6,897 bases of DNA from Lysobacteraceae bacterium (GCA_017990865.1 JAGNNB010000164.1:1-6897), one strand, 5' to 3'; counted from the stretch's first letter, positions 1 to 6,366 are shown. Made by a program: numbers and translations. The notes: generated by a model not told the origin, from the sequence alone.

Positions 1-2431
1 TCTGCGTATTGGCGACGATGCTGCCTTCCTCCGATTCGGTGATCCCGAATGCGTCGAACAGGTTGTTGACGTTCAAGCCGACCACCCAGTTCTCGGCGAA
101 ACGGTAGTCGCCGAACAAATTGACCTGGGTGTAGCCGGGCATCACCAATTCGTTATTGTCCTGCGCGTAGGCATCGGTGGTGCCGATCAGATTCGCGCCG
201 ATGGTCCAATTCCCGGCTTGATAACCGCCGGTCAATTGATACAGCAGATCGGCTTGGCGGCGCGGCGTATTGCCTTCGTTCGCGGGGCTGATGTCGTCTT
301 TGCTGATTTCCGCGTCGGTCCAGGTCAGGCCGCCGTTGAGGAAGACGCCTTCGTAGCGCCAGGAGGCTTCCAACTCGATGCCGCGCGCCTTGTACACGCG
401 GTCGAAGAAGCGTTGGCTGGTCAGTTCGAAGTTTTGTTCCTCGGTGTCGGCGAAGAACGCGGTGGCGAACAGGCTGAAATTCTCGCGACGCCATTTCAAA
501 CCGGCTTCGAACTGATCGACCAGATCCACCGCATCCTGCGCGCGCACCGAACCGTCCGCTTGCACCAGGCCGAACAACAGGCGATCGGCGTTCGCGCGGC
601 CGCCGCGGCTGATCCGCGCGAACACGCCGAGGTCGTCGTTCACCAGATAGTTCGCGCCCACCGAGTAGGAGGTGTAGCCCCAGTCGTAATTCACCGGCGA
701 ATTGGCTGCGTTGTTGATCTGCGAGACGCTCAGCTCCGGCCCGGTGATGTTGCCGTCGCCGTCCACGTCCACGTTCGCTACCTGCACGCTGCCGGCGTAA
801 TTGCCATCGGCATCGCCGGAGTCGCGACGCACGCTCGCGTCGATATCCCAGTTGCCGTACGACAGCGACAACGACAGATACGGCGCGTCGATGTTGTACT
901 GCGTGTTGTAGCTACGCGTGCAGCAATTGCCCCAGAACGGCACGCCGTAGGCGTACAAACCGTTGCGCGAGAGATTCGCGTTCGCCGAATCGAACACGTT
1001 CAGCAGTGCCGATTTGCCGTCGCCGCGCAGTTCCTGCACGTACGAATTCCACAGCCAATCCATATCGATATTCTGGCGCGAACGGTACCAGCCGAAGCTC
1101 ACATCGAGCTTCTCCGCATCGCCGCCGAGCGCGAACGACTTGGTGGCTTTCAGGTCGTTGGCGTAGTGACCGAAATCGTTGATCTCGGTGTTGAACAGAT
1201 GCGTGCGCACCGCGGTGCCGGTGAAGGCTTGGCCCGCGTTCGGGCCGTTCGCGTAGCGCAGCGTCGCGCCCGCGCCGCCGATGCTGCTGGCGATGCTGGC
1301 CGCGCTGGCGACTTCCGCCGGGAATTGGCCGACGAAGCGGCCTTCGTTGTCGGCGTAACGGAATTTCTCGTTGATGCGCCAACCGTCGCCGAAGCGGAAT
1401 TCGCCTTCGAAGCCGAATGCGGTGGAATCCGGATGCATGCCATCCGTGATGTCGGTGCTGCGGCGGCGATTGTCGCCGTCGAGGCCGATGTCGGTCTGGA
1501 AATAGCGGCTTTGCAGCGTGTCTCTGGCGGGGTCGAAGCCGGCGATCGGGCCGAGATTCGGGCTGCCGTTGCTGCCGGTGGCGCGCGTGGGCACGGGCAG
1601 GTAACCGATCGCGCGATCGTCCAAGCGCTTGAGATGGAAACGCAGATAGCCGTTCTCGAAGTCCTTGGTTAGATTCGCTTTCAACTGACCGCCTTGTTCG
1701 GCGGTGTAGCCGGCGTCGCGCACGCCATCGCCGCTGCGGTAGAAGCCCGCGACATGGAAGCGCCAACCGTCGCCGAACGGCATGCCGTAACGGAAGTCGG
1801 TGCGGAAACTGTCGTAATCGAGGCCCGCCGTCAGGCCGATCGCGCCGCTTTGCGTGTCGCCGGTATTGCTGATGAAGTTGATCACGCCGCCCGGCGAATT
1901 GCTGGCGAACGTGGAGGCCGAACCGCCGCGCACCGCTTCGATGCGTTCGATCGACCAATCGTTGCGCAGGAAGATGTCGGCGTTGCCGAAGGCGATGTCG
2001 CCGAATTCCATCACCGGCATGCCGTCTTCCTGCAGTTGCAGGAATTTCGCGCCGCCGGCCGCGACCGGCAGACCGCGCACGGCGATGTTGGCGTTGCCTT
2101 CGCCGCCGGTGGATTCCGAACGTATGCCGGGGATATTGCGGAAAATTTCCGCGGTGGAGCGCGGCGCCGAGCGCTCCAGCGTATCGATGCCCAAGCTGCT
2201 GGTCGACACGCTGGTGCGCAGTTTCGATTTGCCGCCGGCGGTGGCGGTGATGACGATCGCGTCCAGATCCACGCCTTCGTCCGACGCGGCTTGCGGGTCG
2301 GCGGGCGGCGATGCGGGGTCTTGCGCGTAGGCGACGACGGGCGGCGCCAACAACAGGCACACCGCCCACGCCAGCGCGTGCGGACGTAAACGGGACGGTG
2401 CGCGACGGCGGCGGTCGGACGTGCGGGACAT
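1..2431 (-). CDS. TonB-dependent outer-membrane receptor, C-terminus cut by window edge
   Basis: This gene encodes an outer-membrane active transporter energised by TonB-ExbB-ExbD; 810 codons are in the window and the frame is open to the left edge. Residues 1-36 look like a long signal peptide: basic start, hydrophobic LAWAVCLLLAPPVVA, probable cleavage after VAYA. A TonB-box-like stretch (DLDAIVITAT) is at 55-64. The plug spans about 65-190, with FRNIPGIRSES near 97-107, NIAVRG at 115-120, LQEDGMPVMEFGDI at 133-146 and IERIEAVRGGSASTF at 161-175, followed by SPGGVINFIS. Aromatic-rich alternating beta-barrel sequence follows, ending near NNLFDAFGI; probably a few tens of residues are missing. 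The barrel carries an EF-hand-like loop (555-566) and adjacent cysteines (503-504), the only ones seen outside the signal peptide. The start is fixed by GGAGG seven bases upstream. Divergence from a sugar-type symporter and a LacI-type operator suggest a carbohydrate substrate rather than a siderophore; this is inference. Confidence 0.93.
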   Translation of the reverse strand, partial: MSRTSDRRRRAPSRLRPHALAWAVCLLLAPPVVAYAQDPASPPADPQAASDEGVDLDAIVITATAGGKSKLRTSVSTSSLGIDTLERSAPRSTAEIFRNIPGIRSESTGGEGNANIAVRGLPVAAGGAKFLQLQEDGMPVMEFGDIAFGNADIFLRNDWSIERIEAVRGGSASTFASNSPGGVINFISNTGDTQSGAIGLTAGLDYDSFRTDFRYGMPFGDGWRFHVAGFYRSGDGVRDAGYTAEQGGQLKANLTKDFENGYLRFHLKRLDDRAIGYLPVPTRATGSNGSPNLGPIAGFDPARDTLQSRYFQTDIGLDGDNRRRSTDITDGMHPDSTAFGFEGEFRFGDGWRINEKFRYADNEGRFVGQFPAEVASAASIASSIGGAGATLRYANGPNAGQAFTGTAVRTHLFNTEINDFGHYANDLKATKSFALGGDAEKLDVSFGWYRSRQNIDMDWLWNSYVQELRGDGKSALLNVFDSANANLSRNGLYAYGVPFWGNCCTRSYNTQYNIDAPYLSLSLSYGNWDIDASVRRDSGDADGNYAGSVQVANVDVDGDGNITGPELSVSQINNAANSPVNYDWGYTSYSVGANYLVNDDLGVFARISRGGRANADRLLFGLVQADGSVRAQDAVDLVDQFEAGLKWRRENFSLFATAFFADTEEQNFELTSQRFFDRVYKARGIELEASWRYEGVFLNGGLTWTDAEISKDDISPANEGNTPRRQADLLYQLTGGYQAGNWTIGANLIGTTDAYAQDNNELVMPGYTQVNLFGDYRFAENWVVGLNVNNLFDAFGITESEEGSIVANTQ

Positions 2432-2438
2432 GGCGGTT

Positions 2439-2443
2439 CCTCC
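2439..2443 (-). promoter_or_regulatory. Ribosome binding site of the TonB-dependent receptor
   Basis: On the minus strand GGAGG lies seven bases before the ATG at 2431-2429. It supports this start, which also gives a complete signal peptide. Confidence 0.8.
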
Positions 2444-2479
2444 GGAATCGTGTTTTAGGGGCGTGGGCGGGGTGGCGAA

Positions 2480-2508
2480 GTGATAAATCAATTTGCAAAC
2501 GATTGCAA
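2480..2508 (-). promoter_or_regulatory. Predicted sigma-70-like promoter of the receptor gene
   Basis: On the minus strand TTGCAA (2508-2503, four of six matches to TTGACA) is followed after 17 bases by TATCAC (2485-2480, four of six matches to TATAAT). Transcription would start near 2473, about 40 bases before the ATG. The operator-like palindrome at 2493-2508 overlaps the -35 element and the spacer, the usual arrangement for repression by steric block. This is a motif call only, with no transcript evidence. Confidence 0.5.
2493..2508. promoter_or_regulatory. LacI-type operator-like palindrome, receptor side
   Basis: TTGCAAACGATTGCAA is a 16-base CG-centred inverted repeat with one mismatched base pair. 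LacI/GalR-family regulators typically bind even-length palindromes with a central CG. It overlaps the predicted receptor promoter and shares GCAAACG-TTGCA with the palindrome at 2606-2617. A truncated LacI-family gene lies at 6367-6897, which makes it a candidate for the cognate regulator. Confidence 0.65.
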
Positions 2509-2585
2509 GCATTCGAATGAAAATTTTCGCCCGCGTGCCGAATTCGATGAAACCTCTTGAATCGTAGCGACATCTGCGCAGAGAT

Positions 2586-2604
2586 CATGCTGCGGCGCAG
2601 CATG
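2586..2604. repeat. Perfect 19-base palindrome beside the symporter operator
   Basis: CATGCTGCG-G-CGCAGCATG is a perfect inverted repeat with nine-base arms around one central base. It ends one base before the operator-like palindrome at 2606-2617. It could be a second regulator's binding site or, if transcribed, a short hairpin. It has no T-run and there is no gene upstream on this strand for it to terminate. Confidence 0.6.
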
Positions 2605-2605
2605 C

Positions 2606-2617
2606 GCAAACGTTTGC
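2606..2617. promoter_or_regulatory. LacI-type operator-like palindrome, symporter side
   Basis: GCAAACGTTTGC is a perfect 12-base palindrome with a central CG. With the following A it shares the 13-base core GCAAACGWTTGCA with the receptor-side site. Its centre is about 121 bases before the symporter ATG. If CACAAT at 2666-2671 is the -10 element, the site would lie upstream of the promoter, which fits activation or looping better than direct block. If the promoter overlaps the site, repression is expected. The sequence does not decide between these. Confidence 0.65.
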
Positions 2618-2720
2618 ATATGTGCATGATGCCGGTCGCCGGTGGGTCGACAGGCGGGGGCGAGGCACAATCCCCTCCGTCCGCTCGCCGGCAACGACCG
2701 CCCTCGGCCATCGATTTTCC

Positions 2721-2725
2721 AGGAG
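2721..2725 (+). promoter_or_regulatory. Ribosome binding site that sets the symporter start
   Basis: AGGAG lies seven bases before the ATG at 2733. It favours this start over an in-frame ATG at 2622, which would add 37 arginine-rich residues unlike a symporter N-terminus and would begin five bases after the operator-like palindrome. Confidence 0.85.
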
Positions 2726-2732
2726 ATCGCGT

Positions 2733-4325
2733 ATGCAGACGCTCGACGCCACGCTGAGCACGTTGGATCTGGTCGTGATCGCGCTCTATGCGTTCGGCAT
2801 CATCGCGCTGGGCTTGTTCGTTTCCAAACGACGCGCCTCCGCCGAGGATTATTTCCTCGCCTCGCGCGAGATGACGTGGCCGGTGATCGGTTTGGCGCTG
2901 TTGGCCTCGAATATCTCCTCGACGACCTTGATCGGTTTGGCCGGCGCGGCCTACGCCACCGGCATCTCGGTCTACAACTACGAGTGGATGGCGACGGTGG
3001 TGCTCGCCTTCTTCTGCGTGTTTTTCCTGCCGTTCTTGCTGCGTTCGCAGGTGTACACGCTGCCGGAATATCTCGAACGCCGTTACGATCGCCGCGCGCG
3101 CACGTATTTTTCCGCGCTGACGATTTTCCTCAATATCGTGGTCGATACCGCCGGCACGCTGTACGGCGGCGCGATCATGCTCAAGTTGATCCTGCCGGAA
3201 TGGCCGCTGTGGCAGATCGTCGCGGTGTTGGCGCTGTCGGCGGGCGTGTACACCGTCGCCGGTGGCCTGCGCGCGGTGATCTACACCGAAACCGTGCAAG
3301 CGGTGATTCTGCTCGGCGCGTCGGTGTTCATCGCGTTTTTCGCCTTCGGCAAAGCCGGCGGTTGGGATGCGGTGATGGCGGCGGTGGATCCGGCCAAACT
3401 CTCGCTGATCCGGCCGCTCGACGACCCAGGCGTGCCTTGGCTCGGTCTGGTGCTCGGCGTGCCGCTGCTCGGGTTCTATTTCTGGTGCACCAATCAATTC
3501 ATGGTGCAGCGCGTGCTGTCGGCGAAAGACGAGAATCACGGCCGTTGGGGCGCGTTGTTCGCGGGTTTGTTGAAGCTGCCGGTGCTGTACGTGATGGTGC
3601 TGCCGGGCACGGCCGCCATTTTGTTGTACCCGACGTTGGACAAACCCGACATGGTGTATCCGACGCTGATTTTCGATCTGCTGCCCGCGGGATTGGTGGG
3701 GATTGTCGTCGCCGGTTTCTTCGCCGCCATCATGTCGTCGATCGCCAGCACCTTCAATTCCGCGGCGACGCTGGTGACCATGGATTTCGTGCGTCCGCGC
3801 ATGCCGCAGGCGAGCAACGCCACGCTGGTGCGCGCCGGGCGCATCACCACCATCGTATTCATGGTGCTGGCGGTCGCGTGGGCGCCGCAGATCGTACGCT
3901 TCGAATCGTTGTGGCAATACCTGCAGGCGGTGTTGGCCTATGCGGTGCCGCCGGTCTGCGCCTTGTTCCTGGTCGGTTTGTTCTGGCGCGGCGCGAACGC
4001 GACCGGCGCCATCGCCTCGATCGTCGTCGGCTTGCTTGGCGGCGCGGTGTTGTTCCATCTCAACGTGCTGGCCGAACCCGGACTCGGCCTGCATTTCCTG
4101 CTGGTCGCGCCGATCCTGTTCGTCTTGAGCGTCGTCGTATTGATCGCCGTGAGTCTCGCCACCGCGCCGCCACCGCCGGAAAAAGTGGAGGCGATGCTGT
4201 GGACGCCCGCGTTCTATCGCGACGAAACCCGCGCGCTGGCTGGCATCGCGTGGTGGAAGAATTACCGCACGCAATCGGTCCTGCTGCTGCTGTTGACGGC
4301 GGCGATCGTATGGGCGTTCCGCTGA
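2733..4325 (+). CDS. Sodium:solute symporter (SSS family), sugar-type
   Basis: This encodes a 530-residue inner-membrane secondary transporter of the SSS family (TC 2.A.21), which couples uptake of sugars or other small solutes to sodium entry. About 13-14 hydrophobic segments are visible; the first is residues 12-30, followed by the typical KRR--AEDYFLASR loop (32-45). Family motifs are ASNISS (58-63), YTLPEYLERRY (108-118), GGLRAVIYTETVQ (177-189), WCTNQFMVQR with LSAKD (251-266), and AAIMSSIASTFNSA (331-344). The last corresponds to the sodium-site helix of SGLT-like members. The CTNQ-VQR-L-AK pattern is shared with vSGLT-type sugar carriers, so a sugar is the best guess, but a sialic acid, polyol or other solute cannot be excluded. 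The length is normal and no frame break is seen. It diverges from the TonB-dependent receptor, and together they could form an outer- and inner-membrane uptake route. The start is set by AGGAG at 2721. Confidence 0.93.
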   Translation: MQTLDATLSTLDLVVIALYAFGIIALGLFVSKRRASAEDYFLASREMTWPVIGLALLASNISSTTLIGLAGAAYATGISVYNYEWMATVVLAFFCVFFLPFLLRSQVYTLPEYLERRYDRRARTYFSALTIFLNIVVDTAGTLYGGAIMLKLILPEWPLWQIVAVLALSAGVYTVAGGLRAVIYTETVQAVILLGASVFIAFFAFGKAGGWDAVMAAVDPAKLSLIRPLDDPGVPWLGLVLGVPLLGFYFWCTNQFMVQRVLSAKDENHGRWGALFAGLLKLPVLYVMVLPGTAAILLYPTLDKPDMVYPTLIFDLLPAGLVGIVVAGFFAAIMSSIASTFNSAATLVTMDFVRPRMPQASNATLVRAGRITTIVFMVLAVAWAPQIVRFESLWQYLQAVLAYAVPPVCALFLVGLFWRGANATGAIASIVVGLLGGAVLFHLNVLAEPGLGLHFLLVAPILFVLSVVVLIAVSLATAPPPPEKVEAMLWTPAFYRDETRALAGIAWWKNYRTQSVLLLLLTAAIVWAFR

Positions 4326-4543
4326 GGCGCGTCGCGACCGTAATCCAGAAACTGCAGATGCAGTGAGTATCGGTGCCGCGCTGAGCGGCGGTAGCGTATT
4401 CGCACGAATGAGACTTCCGAACGCATCGCCCCGGTCCGATGTGGTTGTGTCGGTGAGCTTTCTTTGACTATGGTGCGGTTGTTCGTGCACGCAGGTGTCG
4501 CGCGTACGCAGGCAGCGGGAGCCGGTTCGGATTCGTCTCTTTA

Positions 4544-4570
4544 AGAAACGCCACAGCGCATGGCGTTTCT
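4544..4570 (+). terminator. Ten-pair hairpin upstream of the protease (terminator-like or leader element)
   Basis: AGAAACGCCA (4544-4553) pairs perfectly with TGGCGTTTCT (4561-4570) around a seven-base loop. The sequence after the stem is GAGGTATGG, so there is no intrinsic-terminator T-run on the plus strand, nor a long one on the minus strand. It lies 70 bases before the protease ATG. It may end symporter readthrough, or form part of the protease 5' leader if transcription starts upstream. Confidence 0.45.
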
Positions 4571-4597
4571 GAGGTATGGATGGCGCTTTCCGTAACG

Positions 4598-4612
4598 GGT
4601 TCGCAGCGAACC
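4598..4612. repeat. 15-base palindrome in the protease leader
   Basis: GGTTCGC-A-GCGAACC is a perfect inverted repeat. It ends 11 bases before the ribosome binding site of the protease. As RNA it could fold as GGTTC/GAACC with a five-base loop; as DNA it could be a protein site. No known regulator is recognised. Confidence 0.5.
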
Positions 4613-4623
4613 TTCCCCCTTAC

Positions 4624-4629
4624 AAGGAG
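4624..4629 (+). promoter_or_regulatory. Ribosome binding site that sets the protease start
   Basis: AAGGAG lies ten bases before the ATG at 4640. That start gives a clean signal peptide (MRHKK then a hydrophobic core). An in-frame ATG at 4580 would put 20 extra polar residues before it and would include the leader palindrome in coding sequence. Confidence 0.8.
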
Positions 4630-4639
4630 TGTTACGACC

Positions 4640-6244
4640 ATGCGTCACAAAAAGGCAGCCCTGTGCATCGCTATCGCCGCCGCGACTCTCGCGGCTCCGG
4701 TGTTTTCCGCCGAATTGCGCACCACTCAGCGGGCGATCAAAGGCCAGTACATCGTCGTCCTGAAAAGCAGCGCGGCCAGCCTCGCCGGCGAACGCTCGCA
4801 AGCCTCGCGCGTCGCCGATGTCGCGGCCCGCATCTCGACCGAGCACAAAGCCGATCTGCTGCGCAGCTACCAAAACGCATTACGCGGCTTCGCGGTGCGC
4901 GCCGATGACGCCGCACTGACCAAACTCCTCGCCGATCCTCGCGTCGCCTACGTCGAGCAAGACGGCATCGCGATGCCGAATCTCGTGCAAATCGGCCCCA
5001 CTTGGGGCATCGATCGCATCGCTCAGCGCTATCGGCCGCTCAACAGCACTTATACCTACGACTTCACCGGCGCGGGTGTGCACGCTTATATCATCGACTC
5101 AGGCTTGAAACAGACGCACAACGAATTCTCCGGCCGCGTCGGTGTCGGCGCCGATTTCATCGGTGGAGGCGTCAACGATTGCAACGGCCATGGCACGCAT
5201 GTCACCGGCACCATCGCCGGCACCACTTGGGGTGTCGCCAAATTGGCGACCGTCCATCCGGTGCGAGTGTTCGGCTGCGACAACTATGGTTCCCCGTGGT
5301 CGACGATCATCGCCGGCATCGATTGGGTCGCCGCGAATCGGCAACTGCCTGCGGTCGCGAATATGAGCTTGGGCGGCGCCGCCAACTCATCGGTTGATGC
5401 GGCAGTCGATAACCTGATCAATCGCGGCGTCACTGTGGTGACATCGGCTGGCAACGACTCGGCCGACGCCTGCAGCAACTCGCCCGCACACGTGCGCCGC
5501 GCGATTACCGTCGGTGCTACCGACAGAAACGACAACCGCTCGTGGTTCTCGAACTACGGCACCTGCGTCGATCTGTTCGCGCCGGGCAGTTCCATCACCT
5601 CGGCGTGGTACACCAGCAACTCCGTGGCGGCAATCATGAACGGCACGTCGATGGCAGCGCCGCACGTCGCCGGCGTCGCTGCGCTGTACTTACAGTCGAA
5701 CCCCGGCGCCAGCCCCGCGATGGTGGTCGCGGAGGTCGTCGGCAAATCGACCGCGAACGTCGTCGGCAACCCGGGCCCGGGCTCGCCGAATCTGTTCGTG
5801 TTCTCGCGCTTGAGCACGACCGCACGCGGCGCATTCTTCCGGTACTACAACGCCGGCAACGGCGATCATTTCTATACGATGGACTGGAACGAATTGAACG
5901 CGGGCGGCTTCGGCAACTGGACGTACGAAGGCGTGCAGGCCTATACCCGCGCCACCGCCGCTGCAGGCACCGTGCCGCTGTATCGCTACTTCAACACCGG
6001 CAACGGCGATCATTTCTACACCACGAATTTCGGCGAGCTCGGTGGCGGCGGTGGAGGTTGGATTTACGAAGGCGTCAGGACATATGTACCTAAGACAGCG
6101 GCGACCGATACCGCGCCGCTGTATCGTTATTACAACACCGGCAACGGCGATTACTTCTACACTACGAACTATGGCGAACTCGGCCGTGGCGGCGGTAGTT
6201 GGATTTACCAAGGCGTGCAATCTCAGGTCTGGACACAACCCTGA
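4640..6244 (+). CDS. Secreted subtilisin-like serine protease (S8, proteinase K/aqualysin type) with C-terminal DUF5648-type repeats
   Basis: This 534-residue protein is a secreted endopeptidase precursor. Residues 1-24 form a Sec signal peptide (probable cleavage after VFSA). An I9 propeptide follows at about 34-112 (GQYIVVLK at 35-42, VAYVEQDG at 102-109); it would act as intramolecular chaperone and inhibitor and be removed near residue 114. The S8 domain spans about 115-390, with Asp153 in YIIDSG, His184 in NGHGTH, oxyanion Asn272 in SAGN and nucleophile Ser337 in NGTSMAAPH, so all key residues are present. Four cysteines (181, 213, 278, 309) are spaced 32 and 31 apart, as in the two disulfides of aqualysin I. 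Residues 396-534 are three tandem repeats with YRYYNTGNGDHFYT and W-YEGV motifs, resembling Pfam DUF5648, in place of the pre-peptidase C-terminal or P domain often seen. Two-step export through Sec and a type II system is likely. It has its own leader and converges with the LacI-family gene; a direct link to the sugar locus is not shown. Confidence 0.95.
   Translation: MRHKKAALCIAIAAATLAAPVFSAELRTTQRAIKGQYIVVLKSSAASLAGERSQASRVADVAARISTEHKADLLRSYQNALRGFAVRADDAALTKLLADPRVAYVEQDGIAMPNLVQIGPTWGIDRIAQRYRPLNSTYTYDFTGAGVHAYIIDSGLKQTHNEFSGRVGVGADFIGGGVNDCNGHGTHVTGTIAGTTWGVAKLATVHPVRVFGCDNYGSPWSTIIAGIDWVAANRQLPAVANMSLGGAANSSVDAAVDNLINRGVTVVTSAGNDSADACSNSPAHVRRAITVGATDRNDNRSWFSNYGTCVDLFAPGSSITSAWYTSNSVAAIMNGTSMAAPHVAGVAALYLQSNPGASPAMVVAEVVGKSTANVVGNPGPGSPNLFVFSRLSTTARGAFFRYYNAGNGDHFYTMDWNELNAGGFGNWTYEGVQAYTRATAAAGTVPLYRYFNTGNGDHFYTTNFGELGGGGGGWIYEGVRTYVPKTAATDTAPLYRYYNTGNGDYFYTTNYGELGRGGGSWIYQGVQSQVWTQP
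5825..6241 (+). repeat. Three tandem in-gene repeats (DUF5648-type)
   Basis: Three copies of a 47-48-codon unit form the protease C-terminus. They start near residues 396, 443 and 491. Each holds [FY]-R-Y-[FY]-N-[AT]-GNGD-[HY]-FYT followed by N/GEL and W-Y-[EQ]-GV. Copies 2 and 3 are exactly 141 bases apart and close at the DNA level (for example AACACCGGCAACGGCGAT occurs in both), while copy 1 is more diverged. This points to a recent duplication of the last unit. DUF5648-type repeats occur at the ends of various secreted bacterial proteins, and a binding role is only presumed. Confidence 0.88.
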
Positions 6245-6297
6245 GATCTCGGGATAACCGACGCCGCATCGAAAGAGACGGTGGTATGCGCATAACG

Positions 6298-6323
6298 ACG
6301 AGCCCGGCGAAAGCCGGGCTCGT
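6298..6323. terminator. Probable shared terminator between convergent genes
   Basis: CGAGCCCGGC (6299-6308) pairs perfectly with GCCGGGCTCG (6313-6322) around a GAAA loop, with one further A-T pair outside. It lies 53 bases after the protease stop and 43 bases after the regulator stop. There is no clear T-run on either side, only TTCGCG on the plus strand and TCGTT on the minus. The position between convergent stops and the stem strength still favour a bidirectional terminator. Confidence 0.65.
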
Positions 6324-6339
6324 TCGCGTTCGCGTTCGC
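6322..6339. repeat. Short tandem repeat GTTCGC x3
   Basis: Three perfect copies of GTTCGC directly follow the terminator hairpin and overlap its last two bases. It is noncoding and could vary in copy number by slippage. No function is suggested. Confidence 0.7.
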
Positions 6340-6366
6340 GGGTTCGAGCGCGCGATCAGCGGCTGC

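Larger units (their letters stand above)
2432..2732. other. Divergent control region between receptor and symporter
   Basis: This 301-base noncoding stretch lies between the two divergent transport genes. It holds one operator-like palindrome for each side (2493-2508 and 2606-2617, centres 111 bases apart), a plausible minus-strand promoter, and further palindromes at 2510-2519 (CATTCGAATG), 2519-2528 (GAAAATTTTC), 2573-2582 (TCTGCGCAGA) and 2586-2604. The part near 2481-2530 is much richer in A+T than the flanking genes, as expected for a promoter. For the symporter the only -10-like element seen is CACAAT at 2666-2671, without a good -35. The shared design suggests joint regulation of both genes. 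Confidence 0.75.
4326..4639 (+). other. Noncoding stretch between symporter and protease
   Basis: No convincing gene lies in these 314 bases. Just after the symporter there are only short dyads: ACTGCA-GA-TGCAGT (4351-4364) and GCCGC-N5-GCGGC (4375-4389). Neither is followed by a T-run, so termination here is uncertain. TTGACT at 4464-4469 matches a -35 box in five of six bases but has no good -10 at the right spacing. Towards the protease there is a ten-pair hairpin (4544-4570) and a 15-base palindrome (4598-4612). No copy of the GCAAACG operator core is present, which suggests the protease is not under the same control. Confidence 0.6.

Noticed and set aside
218..1672. Plus-strand open frame of about 480 codons opposite the receptor
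   Set aside because: Its Ala/Val/Arg-rich product has no motifs and is antisense to the clear TonB-dependent receptor, which carries family motifs throughout.
2622..2732. Upstream in-frame ATG for a longer symporter
   Set aside because: The extra 37 residues are basic and unlike the family, no ribosome binding site precedes it, and it begins almost in the operator. The ATG at 2733 has AGGAG at ideal spacing.
2642..4366. Plus-strand open frame of about 570 codons overlapping the symporter
   Set aside because: It is the +1-shifted shadow of the symporter, with an Arg/His-rich product and no membrane segments. The symporter frame has all SSS motifs and a good ribosome binding site.
912..4490. 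Very long minus-strand open frame (about 1190 codons)
   Set aside because: It crosses the receptor in another frame, the divergent control region and the antisense of the symporter. Its product is rich in Arg, His, Gln and Asp with no domain-like pattern, as expected for a shadow frame in GC-rich DNA.
4464..4492. Possible protease promoter from TTGACT
   Set aside because: The -35 match is good, but the bases 16-18 further on (GCACGC region) do not resemble a -10 element, so no promoter is called.
4580..4639. Upstream in-frame ATG for a longer protease
   Set aside because: It would put 20 polar residues before a well-formed signal peptide and lacks a ribosome binding site as good as the AAGGAG before 4640.
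6239..6253. Hairpin-like CCCTGAGATCTCGGG across the protease stop codon
   Set aside because: It needs a bulged T and a two-base loop, and a much stronger hairpin lies at 6298-6323.
6285..6294. TATGCGCATA palindrome downstream of the protease
   Set aside because: It is a ten-base palindrome in a convergent intergenic region with no promoter context. Short palindromes of this size are expected by chance across several kilobases.
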